A stretch of 64,000 nt of DNA from Sphingomonas sp. (GTDB lineage Bacteria; Pseudomonadota; Alphaproteobacteria; Sphingomonadales; Sphingomonadaceae), in contig JAFOMG010000011.1 in the NCBI GenBank assembly GCA_017418975.1, positions 62,001-126,000 of the forward strand. Reading direction: 5' to 3'. Positions 32,432 to 40,442 of this stretch are shown piece after piece; position 1 is the first letter of the stretch, and every line of letters starts with the position of its first letter. Both the position numbers and the translations under genes were made by a program. The notes under the pieces are model-generated. The model was not told where the DNA came from, did no database searches, and saw only the letters and a program-made list of their open reading frames with translations.

Positions 32432-32611
32432 ATGGCCGTTCCCAAGAGAAAGACCTCGCCGTCGCGGCGTGGCATGCGTCGCGCTCACGACGCTCTGACG
32501 CCCCAGGCGTTCCAGGAGTGCCCGAACTGTGGCGAGCTGAAGCGTCCGCACGTGCTGTGCGGTTCGTGCGGCCACTATAACGGCCGCGAGATCGTCTCGG
32601 CCGAAGACTGA
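32432..32611 (+). CDS. rpmF: 50S ribosomal protein L32
   Basis: A 59-residue ribosomal protein starting [20 protein letters not shown]. It carries the zinc-ribbon pairs CPNC and CGSC separated by about a dozen residues. It opens the conserved cluster rpmF-plsX-fabH that links ribosome and lipid synthesis. The DUF177 gene (yceD) that often precedes rpmF is not here; instead there is a 187-base gap to the divergent MAPEG gene, which should hold the promoter. Confidence 0.97.
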   Translation: MAVPKRKTSPSRRGMRRAHDALTPQAFQECPNCGELKRPHVLCGSCGHYNGREIVSAED

Positions 32612-32651
32612 TCGGCAACGATTGGGCCGAAACGCGCGGGGGCATGCGGGT

Positions 32652-33683
32652 ATGACGAATTCCTCTCGAATCGCCGTCGATGCGATGGGCGGTGACGAGG
32701 GAATTGCGGTCATGCTCGCCGGTGTCGCCCGCGCGCGCCGCCGGTTCGAGGGCATGGAGTTCATCCTCGTCGGAGACGAGGCGCAGATCCGCGAGGGTCT
32801 GAAGAACCATCCGAACCTGACGGCCGCCTCCGAAATCGTCCACGCGCCGGACGTCGTCGCCTCGGAAGAGAAGCCGAGCGCGGCGATTCGGCGCGCCAAG
32901 ACCACGTCGATGGGAATCGCCATCGACCTGGTGAAGAAGGGCCAGGCCGGCGCGGCCGTCTCCTCGGGCAATACCGGCGCGCTGATGGCGATGGCGAAGC
33001 TGTCGCTGCGCACCATGCCGGGCATCGATCGTCCCGCGCTCGCGGCGCTGATGCCGACGCTGGGCGAGAACGACACGGTGATGCTCGATCTGGGCGCCAA
33101 CACCGAAGTCGATGCGCGCAACCTCGTCCAGTTCGCGGTGATGGGCGCCGCCTATGCGCGCACCGCGCTCGACCTGGAGAATCCCCGCGTCGCGCTGCTC
33201 AACATCGGCACCGAAGAGATGAAGGGCACCGACTCGATCCGCGAGGCGGCGGCCGAGCTGCGCGCCGCCGAGCATCTCCGGCTCGACTTTCGCGGCTTTA
33301 TCGAGGGCAACAAGCTCTCGCGCGGCGATGTCGACGTGATCGTGTGCGACGGCTTCTCGGGCAATATCGCGCTGAAGACGGTGGAGGGCACCGCGCGGTT
33401 CGTGGCGGACCTGCTCAAGCGCGCCTTTTCCAGCTCGACCCGCTCGAAGATCGGCTTCCTGATCTCCAGGCCGGCGACCGAGCTGCTGCGGCACCATCTC
33501 GATCCCAACAACCATAATGGCGCGGTCTTCCTCGGCCTGAACGGCATCGTCGTGAAGAGCCATGGCAGCGCCAACGAACTCGGCGTCGACACCGCGATCG
33601 GCTTCGCGGCCAAGATGCTGCGCGACGATCTCAATCGCCGCATCGCCGAGGATCTCGGGAACTTCGAAGCAAAGGCGGCGTAG
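32652..33683 (+). CDS. plsX: Phosphate acyltransferase PlsX
   Basis: Makes acyl-phosphate from acyl-ACP for phospholipid synthesis, at the membrane surface. The 343-residue protein starts [17 protein letters not shown] and has the signatures [28 protein letters not shown] and [15 protein letters not shown] 32652 is 40 bases after rpmF and 10 bases separate its stop from fabH. The order rpmF-plsX-fabH is widely conserved. Confidence 0.96.
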   Translation: MTNSSRIAVDAMGGDEGIAVMLAGVARARRRFEGMEFILVGDEAQIREGLKNHPNLTAASEIVHAPDVVASEEKPSAAIRRAKTTSMGIAIDLVKKGQAGAAVSSGNTGALMAMAKLSLRTMPGIDRPALAALMPTLGENDTVMLDLGANTEVDARNLVQFAVMGAAYARTALDLENPRVALLNIGTEEMKGTDSIREAAAELRAAEHLRLDFRGFIEGNKLSRGDVDVIVCDGFSGNIALKTVEGTARFVADLLKRAFSSSTRSKIGFLISRPATELLRHHLDPNNHNGAVFLGLNGIVVKSHGSANELGVDTAIGFAAKMLRDDLNRRIAEDLGNFEAKAA

Positions 33684-33693
33684 ACATAGTAAG

Positions 33694-34665
33694 ATGACCC
33701 TGCGTTCCGTCATCATCGGCACTGGTTCCGCCCTGCCGCCCCGCCGCGTTTCCAACGCCGAACTCGCCCAGGAAGTGGATACGAGCGACGAGTGGATCGT
33801 CGAGCGCACGGGCATCCGCTTTCGGCACATCGCCGGGCCCGACGAGACCACCGGCACGCTCGCCGCCGAGGCGAGCAAGGCCGCGCTGGCCAGTGCCGGC
33901 ATCGCCGCGGCCGATATCGACCTGATCGTGCTCGCCACCGCGACTCCGGACCAGACCTTCCCGGCCACCGCGACCAAGGTGCAGGCCGCGCTCGGCATCC
34001 AGGACTGCGTGGCGTTCGACGTCGCCGCGGTCTGCTCGGGCTTCCTCTATGCCGTGCAGGTCGCCGATTCGATGCTGCGCGCCGGCGTCCACAAGCGGGC
34101 GCTGGTGATCGGCGCGGAGACGTTCAGCCGCATCCTCGACTGGGAGGACCGCGCGACCTGCGTGCTGTTCGGCGACGGCGCCGGCGCGATCGTGCTGGAA
34201 TCCCAGGATACGGTTCCCGAAGGCGGGCGCGGGATTCTTTCGACCAAATTGCACGCGGACGGCCGCTACAACGAGCTGCTCTACGTCGATGGCGGCCCCT
34301 CGACCACCCAGACGGTCGGCAAGCTGCGCATGAAGGGCCGCGAGGTGTTCCGCCACGCCGTGGTCAACCTCGCCTCGGTGATGCAGGAATCGCTCGCCGC
34401 CGCCGGGCTCCAGCCCGGTGACGTCGACTGGGTGGTGCCGCACCAGGCCAATGCCCGCATCCTCGACGCGACCGCCCGCAAGCTCGACCTGCCGGCCGAG
34501 AAGGTGATCATCACCGTCGACCGGCACGCCAACACCTCCGCCGCCTCGGTGCCGCTCGCGCTCGACACCGCGGTGCGCGACGGGCGCATCCGCCAGGGAG
34601 ACCTGCTGGTGCTGGAAGCGATGGGCGGCGGCTTCACCTGGGGCGCCGCGGTGGTGCGTTTCTGA
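33694..34665 (+). CDS. fabH: 3-oxoacyl-ACP synthase III (FabH)
   Basis: Starts fatty acid synthesis by condensing acetyl-CoA with malonyl-ACP. The triad is present: C114 in [11 protein letters not shown]250 in [10 protein letters not shown] and N280 in [10 protein letters not shown]. 323 residues, typical. ATG 33694 is chosen because the protein then begins [15 protein letters not shown], the conserved first strand. The following 114 bases hold an inverted repeat and lead to ihfA. Confidence 0.96.
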   Translation: MTLRSVIIGTGSALPPRRVSNAELAQEVDTSDEWIVERTGIRFRHIAGPDETTGTLAAEASKAALASAGIAAADIDLIVLATATPDQTFPATATKVQAALGIQDCVAFDVAAVCSGFLYAVQVADSMLRAGVHKRALVIGAETFSRILDWEDRATCVLFGDGAGAIVLESQDTVPEGGRGILSTKLHADGRYNELLYVDGGPSTTQTVGKLRMKGREVFRHAVVNLASVMQESLAAAGLQPGDVDWVVPHQANARILDATARKLDLPAEKVIITVDRHANTSAASVPLALDTAVRDGRIRQGDLLVLEAMGGGFTWGAAVVRF

Positions 34666-34717
34666 TAGCTGCGAAAAAACGAAGATAATCGTTCCGGAGC
34701 CTCAATGTTCCCGTTTG

Positions 34718-34755
34718 CTGTGTCGAAACAATCTGATACGACCGACTCGACACAG
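34718..34755. promoter_or_regulatory. Perfect 9-bp inverted repeat before ihfA
   Basis: CTGTGTCGA (34718-34726) and its exact reverse complement TCGACACAG (34747-34755) are separated by 20 bases in the fabH-ihfA gap. The arms end 24 bases before the ihfA ATG, and the spacer is AT-rich, so the pair overlaps the likely promoter or 5' leader. An operator (possibly autoregulatory) or an RNA hairpin is possible. Confidence 0.5.
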
Positions 34756-34779
34756 TAGAACGCAAGGGGGAGTTGCCGC

Positions 34780-35079
34780 ATGACGGCTGCGGGCACGCTG
34801 ACCAGGGCCGATCTTGCCGAATCGCTGCACCGCGAGGTGGGTCTCTCGCGCGCCGACGCCGCGCGGCTGGTCGAGCAGATCCTGAGCCATATGTGCGAGG
34901 CGCTGGCCAAGGGCGAGAACGTCAAGATCTCCGGCTTCGGCAGCTTCATCCTGCGCGACAAGGGCGAGCGGGTGGGCCGCAATCCCAAGACCGGTGTCGA
35001 AGTGCCGATCGCACCCCGCCGGGTGCTGACCTTCCGAGCAAGCCAGATGATGCGCGACCGCATCGTCTCGGCCGGCTGA
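34780..35079 (+). CDS. ihfA: Integration host factor subunit alpha
   Basis: DNA-bending nucleoid protein of 99 residues that pairs with IhfB. It has the family signature [20 protein letters not shown] with the DNA-intercalating proline region, and the N-terminal [20 protein letters not shown] helix. A GGGGGAG box lies before ATG 34780. The MerR gene follows after 11 bases, an arrangement seen in many proteobacteria. Confidence 0.96.
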   Translation: MTAAGTLTRADLAESLHREVGLSRADAARLVEQILSHMCEALAKGENVKISGFGSFILRDKGERVGRNPKTGVEVPIAPRRVLTFRASQMMRDRIVSAG

Positions 35080-35090
35080 GGGAAGCCGGA

Positions 35091-35456
35091 ATGCCGGGGG
35101 CCGAGAAGGCTGCTGGCGCGCTAAGGACGATAGGGGAGCTCGCCCAGGAGATCGGGCGCCCCCAGCACATCCTGAGATATTGGGAAACCCGCTTCCCCCA
35201 GCTGCGCCCGCTCACCCGGGCCGGCAACCGCCGCTATTACCGGGCCGAGGACGTGGCGCTGGTGCGCCGCATCCATGACCTGCTCTCCAACCAGGGCTAC
35301 ACGATTCGCGGCGTGCAGAAGCTGCTCGCGGCGGAAAAGGGCAGCCGCGCCGCCCGCGCCGCCGCGGGCACCAGCCCCGGCGTGGGCAGCGGGAGCAAGC
35401 AGGGCCTGAAGACCGTCCGCGATTCGCTCGCCCAGGCGCTCGACGAGGACGGCTGA
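35091..35456 (+). CDS. MerR family transcriptional regulator
   Basis: A 121-residue regulator with an N-terminal MerR winged helix (IGELAQEIGRPQHILRYWET, then LTRAGNRRYYRAEDV) and a short C-terminal tail rich in Ala, Ser and Gly. No effector-binding domain or metal-binding cysteines are present. The same short MerR type follows ihfA in many proteobacteria and its regulon is not known. It starts at ATG 35091, 11 bases after the ihfA stop. Confidence 0.9.
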   Translation: MPGAEKAAGALRTIGELAQEIGRPQHILRYWETRFPQLRPLTRAGNRRYYRAEDVALVRRIHDLLSNQGYTIRGVQKLLAAEKGSRAARAAAGTSPGVGSGSKQGLKTVRDSLAQALDEDG

Positions 35457-35713
35457 GCCGGCTTCGCGCGCGCCGGCCGGTCGAGAGGTTCCAACGCCGC
35501 CGATGGTGCGCGGCGCCCCGGCCCGGCCTTGGGAGCATCGGCATCCGGCCTGAAGACGCCGTGCCGGCGCCTGCCATGCCGGCCTGTTTGCGGAGCACGC
35601 ACGCGAAGGGGGCAGGCTTTCGCGCCAATGACGCGGTTTGCCGGTCGCGTCGTGCCCCTGGGGCCAGAATCCGCGCAGGTCGCTGGTTCGCCTGGAGGCC
35701 AAGCCCCCATTTC

Positions 35714-35850
35714 GTCACTCCCGCGCGGGCGGGGATCCAGGGTAGCCCTGGATATCGACGCCGCTACCCGCATGCTCTCCGGAGAGTGCGGGGCCTGGCT
35801 GCGTGCAGTCCGCCCTTGGCCCTGGATCCCCGCCTGCGCGGGGATGGCGG
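35714..35850. repeat. Family B palindrome pair
   Basis: GTCACTCCCGCGCGGGCGGG (35714-35733) followed by GGATCCAGGG is matched by the inverted CCCTGGATCCCCGCCTGCGC (35820-35839) followed by GGGGATGGCGG. The pair forms a long inverted repeat with about 80 bases between the arms. The same core (TCATCCCCGC/GCGGGGATGA) recurs at 51016-51153 and 54488-54517. Confidence 0.7.
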
Positions 35851-35880
35851 GGATGGCGGCGCGGGATGGCGGGGATGGCG
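35841..35880 (+). repeat. Four copies of a 9-base tandem repeat
   Basis: GGGATGGCG occurs at 35841, 35850, 35863 and 35872, in two head-to-tail pairs separated by GCGC. The run begins in the last arm of the family B palindrome and decays to its right into GGATGACGGC-like variants. It looks like slippage amplification of the palindrome end. Confidence 0.7.
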
Positions 35881-36008
35881 GCACAGGATTACGCGGATGA
35901 CGGCGCCGGATAGCGGCGGTGACGGCGCCGGAAGCTGGATAGCAGGATCGCGGGGCTTGCCGATCGGCCCTGCCCCGGGAACCGCCCGACAGCCATGCCG
36001 ATGGCGGC

Positions 36009-36542
36009 CTATCGATAGTCCGGCCCCAGCGTGGGATCGAGATCGCGCGGGCGCGTGAAGCGCACCAGCTCGCCCTGGCCCGGCTTCACGTCCGCCCAGC
36101 GCGCCACGTCGAAGCGCATCTCGGCAAGGCTCGCCGTGGGGAATTTCAACGCGACCGAATCGCGCAGCGCGTTCGCGCCCGCCAGCAGCAGCACCAACTC
36201 CTCCAGCCCGGGATTATGCCCCGAGAAGAGCACCCGGCCGGCCCCGTCGGGGAGCTCGTGCACCAGGTCGAGCAGCGTGGCGGCCGAAGCGAGGTAGAGC
36301 CGCTGGTCCCAATGCGGCGCCAGCTCGCAGCCATAGCCGATAGCGACCTGGGCCAGCGTCTCCACCACCCGCGCGGCGGGCGAGGCGAGGACATGGTCGA
36401 ACTCCAGCCCCTCGGCCTTCAGATGCCGACCCATCATCGCGGCGGCGCGCTGCCCCTTGGGGTTGAGCGGACGATCGAAATCGCGCGCGACCGGATCGTC
36501 CCATCCTGACTTGGCGTGGCGCAGCAACGTGAGCGTCTTCAT
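36009..36542 (-). CDS. sixA: Phosphohistidine phosphatase SixA-like protein
   Basis: Histidine phosphatase superfamily, 177 residues. The active-site motif is RHAKS (8-12), with the second histidine in SGHNPGLEEL (about 118-120). Sequence is SixA-like: the enzyme removes phosphate from phosphohistidine, for example in phosphorelay or PTS proteins. Lies 11 bases downstream of the helicase gene on the same strand, so probably co-transcribed. Confidence 0.88.
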   Translation of the reverse strand: MKTLTLLRHAKSGWDDPVARDFDRPLNPKGQRAAAMMGRHLKAEGLEFDHVLASPAARVVETLAQVAIGYGCELAPHWDQRLYLASAATLLDLVHELPDGAGRVLFSGHNPGLEELVLLLAGANALRDSVALKFPTASLAEMRFDVARWADVKPGQGELVRFTRPRDLDPTLGPDYR

Positions 36543-36553
36543 GGAATCCCCGG

Positions 36554-39250
36554 TCAGGCGTTCGCGGGGGCCTCTTGCCCCAGCTTGGCGGCCAAGGAAA
36601 GCCGCACGCGCTCGACTGCCTGATCGAGCGTGACCCGCGTCACCCGCGTGCCCGGCGGAAAGGCGTCGAGCAGCCGCGAGGGGCTGGCGGCGGCGAGCAG
36701 CACGAAGGTGCCGCGATCGTCCGCCCGGCGAATCAGCCGGCCGAACGCCTGGGCGAGCCGCGCGCGCACGATCCGGTCGTCATAGGCGGTGCCGCCTCCG
36801 GCCAGCCGCCGCGCGGCATGGAGCACGGTCGGCTTGGGCCAGGGAATCCCTTCCATCACCACCAGCCGCAGCGAATCGCCGGGCACGTCCACTCCGTCGC
36901 GCAGCGCATCGGTGCCGAGCAGCGAAGCGCGCGGATCGTCGCGGAAGATGTCCACCAGCGTGCCGGTGTCGATCGGGTCGACATGCTGGGCGAGCAGCGG
37001 CAGCCCCTCGCGCGCCAGCCGGTCGGCGATTCGCGCATGGACGGCGCGCAGCCGCCGGATCGCCGTGAACAGCCCCAGCGTGCCGCCCTCGGCCGCGACC
37101 GCCAGCCGCGCATAGGCATTGGCGAGCGCCGGCATGTCGCCGCGCTTCACATCGGTGACGATCAGCACCTCGGCCTGCTCGGCATAGTTGAACGGGCTCG
37201 CCGCCTCGAAGCGCTGGGCGGGGCGCATCAGGTGCACCGCGCCCGACCGCGCCTCCGCCACCTCCCAGTCGCCGCCGGCCCGCAAGGTAGCCGACGTGAT
37301 CAGCGCGCCATGCGCCTGTTTCAGCACCGTCTCGGCGAACGGCTTGGAGGGATCGAGCCAATGGCGGTGGAGCCCGACATCATATTCGCGCCCCTCCACC
37401 CGATCGACCGCGAGCCAATCGACGAACGCCGAATCCGCCGGGCCGCCGATTCGCGCGATCAGCGCGAGCCAGGCGCCGACCGTGTCCGCGCGCCAGCCGA
37501 GCGAGGCGACCGCGCCTTCGATCCGGGCGCGGGCCGGGCCGTCCATCCAGTCGGGCGCCTCGGTCAGCACCGCTTCGAGCCGGCGGCCGAGATGGACGAG
37601 CGGGCGGAGCAGCGCGTCGAGCGCCTCGCCGGCGGGCCCGGCGGCCTCGACCAGCGCGGCATCGGGCTCGGCCAGCTCGGTCTCCAGCCCATAGCCGGCA
37701 TCGGCGGCGCCGTTGACGTCGCGGGCATAGACCAGCCCGCGCACCGCCGCGAGAAGATGCTCGACCGGGCCGAACGGCTCGCCTTCGTTCAGCCGCTGGA
37801 GCCAGCCGTCGCTGGGCAGGGCGCGAGCGGCATCCACGGCCTCGGCGATCGCCCGGCCGCCCTCCTCGTCATAGCTGGCAACGTCCGAGAGGCGCGCCGC
37901 CAAGCCCCGGCGGCGGCCCCTCGAACCCGATTCGGGACCCGTCACCCAGCGGCGGATCTCGATCGCCTCCTGCCCGGTGAGCGCGGCGGCGAACATCGCA
38001 TCGGCGGCATCGAACAGATGATGCCCCTCGTCGAACACATAGCGGGTCGGGCGATTCGCCGTCTCGCGGCCGCGCGCGGCGTTGACCATCACCAGCGCAT
38101 GGTTGGCGATGACGATGTCCGCATCCGCCGAGGCGCGGGTGGCGCGCTCGATGAAGCATTTCCGATAATGCGGGCAGCCGGCATAGATGCACTCGCCGCG
38201 CCGATCGGTGAGCGCGGTCGAGCCGTTGCGGCGGAACAGGGTGGGGAGCCAGCCGGGCAGGTCGCCGCCGACCATGTCGCCGTCCGCGGTATAGGCGGCC
38301 CAGCGCGCCACCAGTTGCGCCAGGATCGCGGCGCGGCCGGCAAAGCCGCCCTGCAACGCATCCTCGAGGTTGAGCAGGCAGGCGTAGTTCTCGCGGCCCT
38401 TGCGCGTGACGATCTTCCGCTTGCGCAGCTCCGGATCGGGAACGAGCCGTTCGCCCTCATGGCCGAGCTGGCGCTGCAGCGCCTTGGTGAAGGTCGACAC
38501 CCACACCGCGCCGCCGGCCTGCTCGGCCCAGAGCGAGGCGGGGGCGAGATAGCCCAGCGTCTTGCCGATGCCGGTGCCCGCCTCGGCCAGCACCAGATTG
38601 GGCGATTCGCGCATGTCGCGCGGGGCAAAGGCACCGGCGGCGGCGGCGGCATAGTCGCGCTGGCCCTGGCGGCGCTCGGCGGCGCTGCCGGTGAGGCGGG
38701 CGAGGCGCTCGGCGACCTCGCTATCCTTGAGCGTCACGCTGCGCGGCGGCACGCGCGGCGGCTGCTCGTTCCATTCGGGCAGGCGCGAGAAGAGCCAGCG
38801 CTCGGCGCGCTCGGGCTTGGCGATCGCCTGGGAGACGACGGGCGCCCAGGGCCAGCGCAGCCGGAACAGCGACTGCGCGGCGTGCCAGGCGCCTTCGCGC
38901 TCCGGCCAGTCGCCCTGGGGCAGGGCGAGCAGCGCCTCCGCGGCACGGCGCAGGAAGCCGGCGACTTCGGTGTCGTTCTCCGGCGGCTCCAGCCCGGTCG
39001 CGCGCGCCACGCCCTTGGGGGTGGGCACCATGAACCGGGCGGGGCGCAGAAATGCGAACAGCTCGAGCAGGTCGAGCCCCGACAGCTCCGCATAGCCGAG
39101 GCGCTGGCCGATCAGCGGCGCGTTGAGCAGGATCACCGGCGTATCCGCCGCCAGCCGGATCGCCTCGCCCCGGCTGATCGCGCGCGTCTCCTCCGCGGTG
39201 GCGAGCCAGACGCCGCCATGGCTGGCGTGGAGAGCGGGATAGGGGAGCAT
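36554..39250 (-). CDS. DinG/XPD-like iron-sulfur ATP-dependent DNA helicase
   Basis: Superfamily 2 helicase of 898 residues. Walker A is AGTGIGKT (224-231) and the DEAH-type box is DEGH (407-410). Four cysteines at 291, 354, 359 and 365 (NYAC ... GECIYAGCPHYRKC) fit the 4Fe-4S cluster of the XPD/DinG family, and SADADIVIANHAL is the conserved helix after it. The C-terminal motor has ALITSATL and QAFGRLIRRADDRG. Residues 1-200 form an extra module I cannot name. Start ATG 39250. Likely role: unwinding of abnormal DNA structures during repair. Confidence 0.93.
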   Translation of the reverse strand: MLPYPALHASHGGVWLATAEETRAISRGEAIRLAADTPVILLNAPLIGQRLGYAELSGLDLLELFAFLRPARFMVPTPKGVARATGLEPPENDTEVAGFLRRAAEALLALPQGDWPEREGAWHAAQSLFRLRWPWAPVVSQAIAKPERAERWLFSRLPEWNEQPPRVPPRSVTLKDSEVAERLARLTGSAAERRQGQRDYAAAAAGAFAPRDMRESPNLVLAEAGTGIGKTLGYLAPASLWAEQAGGAVWVSTFTKALQRQLGHEGERLVPDPELRKRKIVTRKGRENYACLLNLEDALQGGFAGRAAILAQLVARWAAYTADGDMVGGDLPGWLPTLFRRNGSTALTDRRGECIYAGCPHYRKCFIERATRASADADIVIANHALVMVNAARGRETANRPTRYVFDEGHHLFDAADAMFAAALTGQEAIEIRRWVTGPESGSRGRRRGLAARLSDVASYDEEGGRAIAEAVDAARALPSDGWLQRLNEGEPFGPVEHLLAAVRGLVYARDVNGAADAGYGLETELAEPDAALVEAAGPAGEALDALLRPLVHLGRRLEAVLTEAPDWMDGPARARIEGAVASLGWRADTVGAWLALIARIGGPADSAFVDWLAVDRVEGREYDVGLHRHWLDPSKPFAETVLKQAHGALITSATLRAGGDWEVAEARSGAVHLMRPAQRFEAASPFNYAEQAEVLIVTDVKRGDMPALANAYARLAVAAEGGTLGLFTAIRRLRAVHARIADRLAREGLPLLAQHVDPIDTGTLVDIFRDDPRASLLGTDALRDGVDVPGDSLRLVVMEGIPWPKPTVLHAARRLAGGGTAYDDRIVRARLAQAFGRLIRRADDRGTFVLLAAASPSRLLDAFPPGTRVTRVTLDQAVERVRLSLAAKLGQEAPANA

Positions 39251-39672
39251 GTACGCCTTTCGTTCCCTTCCTCCTAGCGCCAGCCGGGGTGCGAAGTGAA
39301 GGGACTCGCCCCGAATCATTTCACTTTGGCCGATTTCCCCCGGCCCGCGGCGCCCGGCGGCATGTCTTCGGGGTTTCGCGAGCCGGGGGGGCGACTCGAC
39401 GATGGTCCGTCGGCAAACCCCGCGGCCCGCCTCTCAACCCTGGGTTCAGCCGAAATGGCCGAGGCAGTTTCAACGGCCTGCTCGCGTTCCCGGACCGGGC
39501 CCGGCGCATCGGCCGGCCGCGAATTTCGTCGCCGCCAGTTCCATATGGGACTGAGTCCGGCCGGCGCGCCTCGCCTAATGCATCCGCGAGTCGCATCCCG
39601 CCCACGGCCTCGCGCCGGGCGGCCCCAGAAAAGAAAAAGATCCGCACATCCTTTCCCACGGGGAGAATTCTC
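39251..39672. other. Gene-free stretch between divergent genes
   Basis: These 422 bases lie between the helicase start and the start of the unrecognised gene at 39673, so they should hold both promoters. I see no conserved protein, RNA gene or long repeat. A 7-base inverted pair (AAGTGAA near 39293 and TTCACTT near 39319) is the only small dyad. The end (AAAAGAAAAAGATCC, near 39630-39645) is unusually A-rich. Confidence 0.5.
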
Positions 39673-40353
39673 ATGTCCGATACCCTTCCGCCCTTTCCCG
39701 AGATCGACAGCACCGACTGGTCGCCGCCGGCCCAGACCGATCCGATCGAAATGGTGCGCATCACCAAGCCGCTCGTCATCTATGCCGATGCCGACAACGC
39801 CAACTACCAGGACAATGTGTGGGACGAGCCCCGCGATTCGGGCTGGCCGCGCCTGAACAACTGGTGGGACAATAGCGCGCCGGTCCCCCATCAGCTGGTG
39901 CTGCGCAAATATTGGAAGCTGGTGCCTGGCACCTTCACCCATCTCTATCCGGGCACGCACCTCCAGAAGAGCTGGGCCTATGAGCACGGCATCTCGACCA
40001 CCGACAGCGAGTCGCTCACGGTCCAGATGGGCTTCTCCGGCGGCGGCGTCAGCGCGGGGGTTAGCGCCACGCTCTCGCATTCGGTGACGATCAACGACAA
40101 GCAGACCTCCACCATCCAGTTCAACGTCGATCCGCCCGCCTCGGGCACGCGCGTCTGGCTGCTCTGGGACCTGATGTACGAGTTCATGATCGTGCGGTCG
40201 GGCACCGACGAAGTCATTCCGACCGGCCGCTATCATGGCGATGTCGATTTCAACAATGACGACCATTATTCGGGCGCCTATCTCGACTATCGCTGGACGC
40301 ACCTGCCCATATCGTCGGGCATATTGTGCCCGCAGGACAAGGTGTTCCCCTGA
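39673..40353 (+). CDS. Unrecognised protein with a Ser/Thr/Gly-rich beta segment
   Basis: A 226-residue protein without signal peptide or transmembrane helix. I recognise no family. Residues 1-100 are rich in Trp, Asp, Asn and Pro; residues 107-152 alternate polar and small residues (TTDSESLTVQMGFSGGG, then SAGVSATLSHSVTINDKQTS), like the long amphipathic beta hairpins of aerolysin-type pore formers; 160-226 is again aromatic and Asp-rich. The one cysteine is near the C-terminus. Start ATG 39673 follows GGGGAG by about seven bases. A strong hairpin follows the stop. Neighbours (helicase, lysS) give no clue to function. Confidence 0.6.
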   Translation: MSDTLPPFPEIDSTDWSPPAQTDPIEMVRITKPLVIYADADNANYQDNVWDEPRDSGWPRLNNWWDNSAPVPHQLVLRKYWKLVPGTFTHLYPGTHLQKSWAYEHGISTTDSESLTVQMGFSGGGVSAGVSATLSHSVTINDKQTSTIQFNVDPPASGTRVWLLWDLMYEFMIVRSGTDEVIPTGRYHGDVDFNNDDHYSGAYLDYRWTHLPISSGILCPQDKVFP

Positions 40354-40361
40354 TCCCGGCA

Positions 40362-40390
40362 CCGGCCTCCCGCACGGTGCGGGGGGCCGG
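40362..40390 (+). terminator. Strong hairpin after the unrecognised gene
   Basis: CCGGCCTCCCGCA (40362-40374) pairs with TGCGGGGGGCCGG (40378-40390) across a three-base loop; 13 pairs with one G-T wobble. It begins nine bases after the stop of the gene at 39673-40353. There is no T tract, so it is a hairpin-type or RNA 3'-end stabiliser rather than a classic intrinsic terminator. Confidence 0.55.
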
Positions 40391-40442
40391 ATTCGCCACG
40401 GCGCTGGCCCCGCGCGCCCGTCTCCGCTAGAGGCGCGCGGTT

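Larger units (their letters stand above)
35457..36008. other. Gene-free stretch containing repeats
   Basis: The 552 bases between the convergent MerR and sixA genes contain no reading frame with recognisable protein similarity, and no tRNA-like TPsiC arm or cloverleaf. The right half is occupied by a family B palindrome pair and a 9-base tandem repeat, listed separately. The left half (35457-35710) shows nothing I can name. Confidence 0.6.

Noticed and set aside
35841..35880. CRISPR array
   Set aside because: The units are 9 bases and nearly contiguous, with no spacers of 30-40 bases; no cas gene is present.
35457..36008. tRNA or other RNA gene in the MerR-sixA gap
   Set aside because: No TPsiC-like arm, no acceptor pairing and no cloverleaf; the visible structure is explained by palindromic and tandem repeats.
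36575..39277. 900-codon open frame opposite the helicase gene
   Set aside because: Same cause: an antisense shadow of the DinG/XPD-like gene, with biased composition and no motif.
39296..39856. Possible gene of about 186 codons upstream of and overlapping the gene at 39673
   Set aside because: Composition is Arg/Pro/Ala-rich without similarity, and it overlaps the better supported frame, which has a ribosome binding site at 39673.
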